A DNA stretch of 64,000 nucleotides, taken from Lingula anatina. Taxonomy: Eukaryota > Brachiopoda > Lingulata > Lingulida > Lingulidae. Shown piece by piece: positions 41,501 through 53,500 of this stretch (position 1 is the first letter of the stretch; every line of letters starts with the position of its first letter). The notes below the pieces were generated by a model. It was not told where the DNA came from and did not search any database. It saw nothing but the letters and a program-made list of their open reading frames with translations. Both the position numbers and the translations under genes were made by a program. The stretch spans positions 893,791 to 957,790 of the forward strand of contig NW_019775558.1 of assembly GCF_001039355.2 (NCBI RefSeq), written 5' to 3'.

Positions 41501-44500
41501 CAGTGAATGGTTGTCATCATGATGTTAGTAATTATCTTAGTAATAATGCAAATGGTAATGATCATAGACGTAATCTTGGTATCATTCTATCCATTTTTAC
41601 CTCCAGTCTATAACAACACCCACTGTGGCAAGGGTCAGTTCCGCTGTGACAATGGCCAGTGTATAGGGAGCAGCAAGGTGTGTGATGGAGAAGACCAGTG
41701 TGGGGATGGGTCAGACGAAAAGAAGTGCAGTAAGTTTGTGCAATTTCTCTCATAAATCTGTGCTCCCCAGGGAGATGAAAATATCTACAGCAAGTCTGAA
41801 TCAGGGCAAAAAATATGCCAGGAATATTGTGAGCTATTGTAAACTGAGACATGGTAAAGTGCATTATATTTACTTTTAACTTTGAATCTGTAGAAATTCA
41901 GGTGAATCCTTTGATTATTGTTGTTATCATTTTCTCTCGTAATTTTCAGGTAAATGGAAAGAGAGAGGAAAAGGAAAATGACACACTTCAGAACACATTT
42001 GAAATAAGCCTTAAAATGTTAAGATTTGTTTTTTTTATTCCAGTCTCTCCAGCCAGTTGTTCTGCAGACAATGGTGGATGCACTCAGAAGTGCACTAATA
42101 CCAGGATGGGGGCCAGGTGTACATGTAATGTTGGGTATGACCTCATGATGGACAAGAAGTCCTGTATAGGTAACTCCAGCACTACATTAAATGAATTTTT
42201 TATCTTAGCATAAGGGCAGTTATAATTTGGTGTATGAAATGCTTTGCCCTCTTATTGTACTGTAACAGTTTAAGTTGGACATGGTTTGATGGTTTCAACC
42301 AATAATTACTTTCAATTCAATTTCAGCAATAATTTTCAAACATAATAGGAATCAAAAATTGTACAGTTTTGTACATAACAACTATTTTTGGTTAATGTAT
42401 GAAGCTAGGTGAGATAACATGAAACGTTTTTATTTTAGATGTAAATGAGTGTGAGATTGAGGGCAGTTGCAGTCAGCTATGTCACAATACCATGGGTTCA
42501 TTTCGCTGTTCATGTACCAGAGGTTATGAACTCAAACCAGATGGCAAAGGATGCAAGGCACTAGGTGAGTTGAAATACATGCATGTGTAGGATATGCTGG
42601 GTTTTCTATATAAGGAGTTGTTTTGATAATTATCAGACCTACAGTTTGTGGCTGGGCTCTTTTTATTCAACTAAAGATCAAACTAGAGCTGCAAACTTAA
42701 AAAGAATAAAAATGTGCAGTAACTTGCATCTCATTAATAGAATTCTCACTGTTTTGTATTTCATTATCTCATCTTAGTGTATATTTTGTTTCTAGGTGGA
42801 GAGGCTTACCTCATCTTTGCCAATCGTGTTGACATCCGCAAAGTTCTCCCTGACAAATCGGAGTACACCTCAATCCTGGCAGGTCTGGAGAATGCCATTG
42901 CTCTAGACTTCCACCATGATCTGGGCATGGTGTTCTGGTCTGATGTCACTCTGGACAAAATCAAGAGAGCTTACATCAATGGGACAGATGTCCAGGATAT
43001 AGTGGACACTGGTCTGGAGAGTCCAGGGGGTGTTGCAGTGGACTGGATACATAATAAATTGTTTTGGACAGATTCGGGGACGTCCAGGGTGGAAGTGGCT
43101 AATCTGGATGGTAGTCAGCGTAAAGTGTTGCTGTGGGAGAATCTGGAGAAACCACGGGCTATTGCTGCACACCCAGGCCAAGGGTAAGATGTGCACAGAG
43201 CATATTAAATTTAAAAAATATCCTGTAGATAGTTTTTAAAACACATTTATAAATGAAACCAAGATATTGTTTGGAATTATTTTTCTTACTAAAGCAAAAC
43301 AATTCACAGGTAGAGCCAGAATGATTTTTTTTTTACTGACTACTCCCTTCTTTTTTTAATTTTAGGACTATATTTTGGACAGACTGGGGTCAGAGGCCCA
43401 AGATTGAAAGGTCCACCATGGATGGCTCATCAAGAGACATTCTGGCAGAGGAGAACCTGTTCTGGCCCAATGGTCTGGCCATAGACTATGCTGCGGACAG
43501 AATTTACTGGGCAGACGCCAAGCATCATGTGATCGAGTGTGCTGACCTGGATGGAGCAAATAGGAGGATAGTATTGGATCAGGGTAAATAGAATTATTAT
43601 ACAGTGTTTCATTTGTACTTGGGTTTAACTGAAGTACAAATCTGTTCATTAAATGAAATTTAAAAATAAAGATCTACTATTGCTATGCAATAACTATAAT
43701 AATAATGAAACGAAGACCTTATTTTGTTGGTATTTGTCATAATTTGCAGAGATCACTCTGTTCCAGGTCTTCCACATCCATTTGCTGTGACATTGTTTGA
43801 GGATGAGCTGTATTGGACAGACTGGCATACCAAGAGCATCAAGAAGGCAAACAAATTTAATGGGAACTCTGTGGTAACAGTGAGGAACAGGCTGCACTTC
43901 CCTATGGACATTCACACTTTCCACCCACTGAGGCAGCCTTCTGGTGAGATCATTTTGTGTGAATTAACACATTTTAAAGTTTTTTTTTTCATGGTGACTC
44001 TTTAATGCTTTGAAGAAATTAAACATGATTATTATCATAATTTTTTCAGTCTAGAGACATTTACAAAATTTTATTTGATTCACAAATGTTTCTTAAGAAA
44101 TTCTGTATTAAAAACTCTACAATGACTGTTTTTATTGCAACAGTTGTGGAATATATTTTAATATAATAACCTTTTATAACTATTTGCACAGCTGTGAACA
44201 GGTGTGGCATGAACAATGGTGGCTGCAGTCACCTGTGTCTTCCAAACTTAGACACCTATTCCTGTGGATGTCTCACTGGCTACAGACTGTTGCCTGATAA
44301 CAGGTCATGTGCACAAGGTGAGGGGACTCATCAACTAATTTTGTCAAGAAAAAAACTTTACTGAAAATTTTCAGTTGTTTTTATTATTTAACAGAAATTC
44401 ACCTTAAAGAATTTGAATGCTTACTCAGACATACTGAAACTGTCGGTCCGATCGGTCATGACCGGCAAAATTTGTCTTAACCGGTAAAAAATTGGACTTG

Positions 44501-47500
44501 GTTGGTCCAAAGGACCGACTGGAGTTTTAAGAACCACAATTTTGAATTTACAGTAATCATTCGACATACTTCACTAATAAAATTATATAAAACCCAAAGC
44601 GTTTTCCCCTTCCATTTCAGTCCGATCACATTCACAAACAAAGTAAGCTACCTAATTGTAGTATCCGTCTCAAACGAATAGGGTGATTTTGGGCAAAAAT
44701 CCATTAGGTCCGGCAAATTTTTCATTATTGGCGGTTCAAATGTCTGGCCATTTTGAAAAGTTTTCAGCATGTCTGCTTACTCAAATTTACCTGAAAGGAT
44801 TTTTAATGCTTGCTTACTTATTTGATGTCTAAAATTTGAATCAGATTTTATAGCATATTATATCTTTGTTTTCAGAAATTGAGAAATTTCTCCTGTTCTC
44901 TCACCAATCAGACATCCGTCGTATTTCATTTGACACAGAAGACAAGACTGACATAGTTGTACCTCTCAGCAATGTGCAGGGTGCCTTAGCATTGGATTGG
45001 GACAGTCAGGACAAACACATCTACTGGACTGATGTTAAAATGGAAACTATCAATAGGGCATTGTGGGATGGATCATATGATGAGGTAGAAATTAATGATA
45101 TATATAGATCCATGATAAAGAAAATGCTTAAAGGGTGTGCCAAAAGAATTGAATAATATCAGTTTTCACTTACTCTTTTCCAACTTTTGTAAATTTAATT
45201 TAATTTTTTTCTATACTATCAAAATGAGTGTTTTAAGAATCTGACTTGAAATTTCTGTAGCCAAAATACTTGAAAATCATAAATGAAGGATAAATTTCCC
45301 TTCAAACTAGGACCTAGCAGTTTAATTTAAAAATCTGGCTTGTGGCAGATCAAAAACAATTTTGGAAAAAAAAAATGTCAGAGAGGGATTACTTCATACC
45401 ATCTCACCCAAATTGTTATCACTCAGATAATAGTTGGCAGCAGCCTGGAGAGCCCAGCAGGCCTGGCCTTGGACTGGGTGACTAGGAAACTCTACTGGAC
45501 AGATGCAGGCACAGATATGATAGAAGTCTCTAACCTAGATGGTACTATGAGAACAGTGCTGGTCTGGGAGGACCTGGACAAGCCTAGGGACATCATTGTG
45601 GATCCTGCATCAGGGTGAGTCTAAAGAGATAATATGCCATGAGTTACCATTGTAGATCTTTTGTTACAGGGAACGTAGAGATGTGATATACCAAGGGGTA
45701 TCACTGTGGTGTGTGTAACTAAGGGTCAGTCTGGGAGGATGTGGCCATTTGTGCCATTTGCCTTACGGTTAAAATAGATGATAATTTTTTTTAATTTTGT
45801 AAACTTATTCTGTATATTTCTTATAAGGTACATGTATTGGACAGATTGGGGCAGGCTTCCTAAGATAGAGCGTGCAGGAATGGATGGGCAGAACAGGTCC
45901 ATACTGGTCTCTCAGAACTTGACCTGGCCCAATGGGCTGGCCATTGATGTCCAGAGCAGGAGGTTGTATTGGGTGGATGCTGGTCACCATGTCATTGAGC
46001 ACGCTGATCTGGATGGCTCTAATAGAAAGGTAAGGCCCTGGAAATTGTGAAATGGATGCATAGGAAGGTGCCCTATCAAGATTGCAAACAAACAATATTG
46101 CATGAGCTAAAAGATTAATATAAAAGTACATAACCACACGTCCTCTATTTCCTTTGGTGAACAATTTTTGTTGACATTGAATTTTTGTTTGTAAATTTAA
46201 TTAGTATCTTATTAAAACACTCCATCTTCTTATAGTACATTTCTGTTTGTCACATTTCAGATCTTGCTGGCAAGTGAAGTACCACATCCATTTGGCCTGA
46301 CAGTGTATGAAGATAATATTTATTGGACTGACTGGCAGACAAAGAGTATTCATGTTGCTAACAAACTCACTGGAGGAAACAGGAGTGTGCTGGTTCAGGG
46401 CCTGGACAACCTCATGGATATCCATGTGTATCACAAGGGCAGGACTATGAGTAAGGTTCCCTCTGGTGGAGTTCAATTTGTGGGATAGAAAATAAAATTT
46501 GGATAAGAGTCTGGTAGGAGAAATATAATATTGAACAGGAGCAGGATTTAAAATTTATTTACTTCATACTTTTTTTGTTATTCATGGTAAATTTTGTTCC
46601 TGAAAATTAAAAAAAAAAACACAAAAGTAATCTTAATCCACATAACAATTAAATTTTTTCCTCTGATATCTTAGTCCCAAATGCCTGCATGGTAAACAAT
46701 GGAGGTTGCAGTCACCTGTGTCTTCTTGCCCCACCTCCCAGTACTCACACCTGTATGTGTCCCACTGGAATCCACCTGTTACCAGATGGCAAGACATGTC
46801 AGCCAGAACTGAACCAGTACATCATATTTGCTCGTAAGACAGATATCAGGCTGATTTCCCTGGACGTGCCCTACTATGCTGATGTGGTACTGCCTATAGA
46901 GGGGCTGAAGAATACTATTGCACTGGATGTGGATACACAGGAAGGTTAGTACATGTATGACGTACAGAGATGTTATACATATTTTTATCAATGGATGTGA
47001 TAATTTTATGGGAATATTCTTCGTTTATTTTGAAACTTTTAGTGAAAAAGTCTGATGAGTTGTTTTCCCGTGTTTAGTAATTTTATTTGAACTTTGTGTG
47101 TAATTTTAGTCTATGAATATTTTAGTAAAGGTCCCTCTCCAAACAGAATGATGTTATTTGAATTTTCACCTCTCTAAATGTCATCTGAATAAAATTATGA
47201 ATAAAGAGAAATATTTCAAGGTTTTTTTTTTTTCTTTTTCAGGCAAAGTATACTGGGCTGACATTGGCCTTGACAAAATCCAGCGAAGTAACTTGGATGG
47301 TTCTGATGTAGAAGATGTCCTGACTCAGGGCCTGAAGACCATGGACGGCATTTCACTGGACACTGTGGGTCGTAAGATATACTGGACAGATACTGGACGT
47401 AACAGAATTGAGGTGGCCAATCTGGATGGCAGCATGAGGAAAGTCCTCTTCTGGCAGAACATAGACAATCCTAGAGCTATAGTGGTAGACCATAACACTG

Positions 47501-50500
47501 GGTAAGTGACTAGAATATGCCTTGCTTTGTTTTTGTTTTCTTTTTTTTTTTTTTTTCTAATCTAATTATTTTGTTATCAAAGAAAGCTTATACATTGGCC
47601 ATTTTTAAGTGCTCATTATCAGTTGAATATTTCTACTTCCTGGACAATGTGACAATTTTGGTTATACATAGATTTTGCCTATGAGAAGAAGTCAATAATA
47701 AACAAGTCTTATGTAAGTCCATTCAAATTAAGCACATTAAAACATTTTTTCTGCAGATACATTTTCTGGGCAGACTGGGGTAGTGACCCAGTCATAGAGA
47801 GGGCTGACATGGATGGTGAGAACAGACAAGTACTGGTCACTGACAACTTGGGGTGGCCAAATGGACTGGCACTGGACACAGAGAATGCCAAGATCTACTG
47901 GGCAGATGCCAAAACTGAAGTAAGTTATTTCTTTTAGATACAATTTATGCAGTTATTATTATTATTTTATTGCAATGAATGTGAAGAGGAACTTAGATAC
48001 GTGTGTTGAATGCTATTGTCCCTTCTTGTAGATGCTGGAGTGTTCAAACCTTGATGGCAGTAATCGCAAAATAGTTGTGTCAGGCTTACCCCATCCTTAT
48101 GGCTTGACCATTTTGAATGACCATGTATATTGGACAGACTGGCAAGCCAAGGCCATCAAGAGAGCAAACAAATTAACTGGGGTGGATGTAACGGTTATTC
48201 GTGAAAACATGCCCGGACTAATGGACTTGCATGGAGTACAGAAAATGGAGCAAAAGGGTAGGTGGCATAGGGTTAAATCTGTGCTAAATAAAAGCCACTA
48301 AAATAACATGACTATCATTCTAAGGTGTTACAATGTTCTTACTGCTTTTTTCATCGACATGCATTACTACTGCTTTATCTTAGGCTAAAGTGGAGTAATA
48401 TTCCTTAAGTGAAGACAAACTTTTGAGTTAAGTTCCCATTTGAAATCTGCCCTTTGGTATATGTCTTATAAAAAAGTTGATATAATCTGCAAGTACATGA
48501 CAAGTACATGATGACAGTTTTATGCTTGGTGACAGTTTTTGCCCATTTATTTGACAATAGATTCATAACCCTGAAATATAAAAAACTAGTTGATCTACCA
48601 TTGCAAGGAGCCACACTGAGAGTTGATTTTGTCAATAACATATAGGTACCAGCAGATGTGGTTCTTACAATGGAGGTTGCAGCCATCTTTGTTTACCTAA
48701 TCCTGGAGGTTTCAGCTGTGCCTGTCCCACTGGAATACTACTGAAGCCTGATGGAAAGACATGCTACAATGGTATGTATTGCTCTCCATTTGGTACAAAA
48801 CAAAATAAAGATTGCTTGTCAGATATACATGCATTTTGATACAAGATTACCCAGAAAAATAAAATAAGTACCAAGTTTTAAGATTGCTTTGTTGATGATG
48901 TGAACTGACATATCAAAAACTTTTTCCTTAAGGTGTAAGTCATTTGGCGACATTAAAATATATATATATATATTTGTACAATTCTTTTAAACATATGTCC
49001 CTTGTTGGTAAAAATGTATTGGCAATATAAATGATTAAACTTATTTCTTGGCAGTTCCTACCACCTACATGCTGTTTGCTAGCCGTGACAGTATCCAGCG
49101 TATCTCCATGGACACACCAGATAGCACAGAGGTCTTCCTCCCCCTACCAGACCTCAGCAATGTCATAGCTCTAGATGTGGACTATGCTGACCAGAAACTC
49201 TACTACACTGATGTACATCTTGATGTCATAAGGTGGGTATTGGCAAAGGGATATAAATTGTAATTAAAAGATTTGTTTTTCAGTTAAGTTTGTATTATAG
49301 ATCAGTGATAATTTATTGAATTTATTATTTTTTTTGTCTGTTAAATATGACAAAGTTGTGAGCAAGGAATGTGCTGATCAAAAATAATAATAACATTTTT
49401 GATATTCTTATCAGTCAAGTCTTTTTGGTACTTGATGTAAAAATATCATTGGGTTGCTGTTATGGTTCTTCCAGGAGGTCCAACTTGAATGGCACTGGTG
49501 TTGAGACCATAGTGAGCTCTGGACTGACCACAGCAGATGGCCTGGCAGTGGACTGGCTAGGGAGGAACCTGTATTGGACTGATACAGGTACTGGTCACCC
49601 TGCTGCCTCTCGGTCAAATAGAACAGGTGATATAGGCATGGACAGCCACAGCATAGAGGGACAAGGGAACTTGTACTAATCTCAGCATTCATTCTTATGA
49701 TATGCTTATCTAAAGGAATTGAAGTCTTAAAAATAATTTTAAATAGGCAGTGCTTCTGGTGGTGGGAGTCCATTTCCTATATTTTGGTTTATATATGCTC
49801 AAGGCAAAGGATGATGGTCTCTTTTGGGTTGTGGTTGTGGACTAACTTTGGAAATTATTAAGACAGGAATGTTCTATTTCCATGGGTATTTAAGGTCATA
49901 TTGGTGTAGTTTGGTCATAATTGTGTTCAGATGTGACCAGGTGTCCCAAACACTTTCATGGATACAGATTTAGTCTTCAGACCAGCTCACTAACTAATGA
50001 TAACTAAATGACCTGTACACAGAATATGGCACAGCTAAGTTTCATAGGGCAACTTGGCATTTACTGTAAGTAATGTAACTTTCTATGTCACTTATGCATT
50101 GAAGAGATCCAGTCTTTGCAAGCCTATCTGATTAATTCGTTTTTCATATCCTGTTAGTGATTTAATCGTAATATTTTATCTATCAGGTCACAACACAATC
50201 CAGGTGTCTAGACTAACAGGATGCTGCAGAAAAACTCTCATTAACACTAGGTTGGATGAACCACGAGCACTGGCAGTATTTCCTGTTAAAGGGTAAGCTT
50301 CACATTTTTTTAAACGTAATATACAATTTTAAACAAAGTTCAATGAACCAAAATAACAGGAAAACAAGCAAAAATGTCCTCTTCAGGTCTTGAAGAGAGA
50401 ATTTTGCAAAAGCAATTAAACCTGGGTTTGAAATAGGTATCCCACCTTTTCTGTATTACAGTGGAAATTATATACATTTCTTCATCTTCCAGGTACATGT

Positions 50501-53500
50501 TTTGGACAGACTGGGGCAACACTCCAAAGATAGAGCGTGCCTTTATGGATGGCACTAATCGCAGGGTTCTCGTCAACACAGAGCTAGGGTGGCCAAATGG
50601 ACTGGCACTTGATTATGAAATGGAGAGGATATTTTGGCTAGATGCAAAACTGGACAAGATTGAAACTTCTGACTTAAATGGTGAAAACAGAGTGCTTCTG
50701 ATAAGTGGAACGCAAGGGGTGCTTGACCATCCATTTGGCATCACTGTGGTAAGTCTGATTGCATCCTTTTCATATTGGATAAAATATTTGATAAAGCTGG
50801 CATTTCAATGGTTGGGTGAACCCTCAAGATAACTACCTAAAAAAATAGATCTTTTCAAAATTCTGATAATAGTGTATTATGTTCATATGCACCAAAAAAA
50901 GAATAGAACAATTTATTTTATGTATTAATGAGAAAATTCTATAACATCAGTAAAAAAAACAAATAAGTAAATAAATGGGCCATCAATTATACATTGGGTC
51001 TTATCATACTTGGTTTTAGTTTGGAGAGCATGTATACTGGACAGACTGGCAGACACAATCTATAGACAGAGCCAACAAGAGAACTGGGAAGAATCGAACT
51101 GTCATCAAAGATAACTTGGAAGGTCTGATGGATGTGCTGATTGTTTCTCCATTAAAACAGAGTGGTGAGTTGCAAGTTTTTAAACATACCGTGTATAGCT
51201 AATACATTCAATGGGGGTGTAATCTAAAATTGTAGAGTGTGAATGAATAAATAAAGAGAATAAATTTTTAAAACAATCCCTTGAATTTAAAGATTTGTGT
51301 CAAAGTAGAGCATATCTTTTTTTAAACTGATTTCAAATGTTCTGATTGATAAATTGACCAAAATTCATAAATTCTGTATGTGATGTGTTGATCTTGCTCC
51401 AGGTACTAATGCCTGTCACATGAATAATGGAGGTTGCTCACACCTTTGCCTGGCTAGACCAGATGTGGGCTTTGTGTGTGCTTGTCCCACGGAACCAGAC
51501 GACAGGCCTTGCTCTACAGGTAATGTGCACTGAATTATTTCAGTCACATTTTGGTTGAGTGTAGCTATTTAATAGTCATATTTACGGGTTATATTGTATG
51601 AAGTTATAAATCCTCAGAATAAATAAGAATAATTTAAAACTGAAATCCAAAGATATGTTCAAGAGATTGCCCCTTTCCATTCTTTAATTTTTAAACCCAA
51701 TTGATTTTCCTAATAGAAAATATGAAATATAATGAATAATTTCCCTATGTAATTTTCAGTGCCAGGGATATATATAGTAGATCCTACAAAGAATAAAAAG
51801 TTTGACTATGGCAAGGAGTGGAATGTTCCTCCTGCTATACCAGATACTCTGCCAGATACAGGGCAACATGCAGATGGGTAAGAAAACACACTCTTATCAA
51901 AAAACATAACCAATTTCTTTTTTGACTGTTTGATGTTGGATCAGGTTAGTTTATAGTTGGTGAAATAATATGGATTATTTTCCAACTAAAAAGCCCATTT
52001 AAATTTGATGCTGGATTTGAACTTTTTAAACTGGATTCAAGTAAAGTGGTAGTTGCTTCCACGATTTTTGTTTATTTCTAGTTTTACACAATAATTTACA
52101 TTTATTATTTCTTGTGCATTAGGTGCTCTGAAGAAGACTGGCGGCATGGGCTATGTAGTGCAGACAGTAAGTATATATGCTTATTCCTTGTTATTTTCAT
52201 AATGCCTTTTTGTAAAATTGCTTTTAATAAGGCATAAAAAGTATTAATTACTTAAACTCATAGTGATGTGTATGTATTTTAAAAGGAAGAAAATAGAATG
52301 TTTTTGAATGTCTCTTTCGTATCTTTCATCTCTTTGTTTTTGTGTTGTTGTTGGATAAGTATGTTTGGTGAAATTCATTGAATTTGATTTAGATTTCAAT
52401 GTGCTGTTTGTATTTTCCAGACAGTGGAGTCCATGCTGCATATATTTCATTAGCAGTTGTTATTTTACTCATTCTTGGAGGAGCTGTGATATTTCTATTG
52501 ATCTGGAGGAGGTAGAGTACAGCATTATTATCACTTCTTATCCTATTTGTCATAATAATATTTGAAATATTCTTTCTTTACTCACATTACATCAAAAGAT
52601 GAGAAGCCATTAACATTTGTAATATTTACACTTCAAATTTTTTCAAACTTGATCTTATTATTACACATTCAACAGGATCGAGTTAAGATATAATATGTGA
52701 AATACATGTGTGGCTTACACAAGTGGAACTTACATACTCTGTAACAAGTGTTGTATTAGATTGGACAAATGATGGCCAGCTTCGGGTCAAAGGCACAATG
52801 CTAGTTACAGCATGTCTAGGCCTTTTGTTCATCTAGTCATCCATAGTATTTTACATGGTATAAACCAAACAAATAATCATCAATGGAAAATGGTCTGAAC
52901 TGTTATTTGATATTAATATTTTCCCCTTTTACCACTTCCTGATAGGAAAAGGAGAAGAGAAGAAGACTCCATATCATCTGAGGCAAGGCTTACCTTTTCT
53001 AACCCCACATACCATAAAACTAGTGATGAAAGAATAAATATAGAAAGAAGAACAAAACCTTGGCGTCTCTTTCGATATGACACTGCTGAGGTAAGTTTGC
53101 CTTGCTCTTTACCTGATACATTCAGCTGATAATCTTTTTTTTTTTTCTAGTTTATTGCAAGCTGAATTCTCACTATTTTTGAGTCCATCTTGTACAGCTA
53201 GCTGGCTCACATAGTCTGGATCTGGTATTAGTGTGGGCATCTGTACAAGATTAGAACTATATGTAACAGTCTCTTTGTACATCCTTTGGTATTAAAAGAT
53301 GATAGAAAATTCTGTTGGTCAGGAAATTTGTTCTAAGTTGAATTCTCATATTTTCTGTTTTAGGAACGCCTGTCTATGTTGGCTCCCCCAGTTCCTCCAA
53401 AGCCAAAGGAAAACTTAGCCTCTCAAGAAGCAGCAGCATTAATGAAAGCAAAAGACAGTGACTGTGATTGTGAAGGTTGTGAGACGCCCCCTCCAACCCC

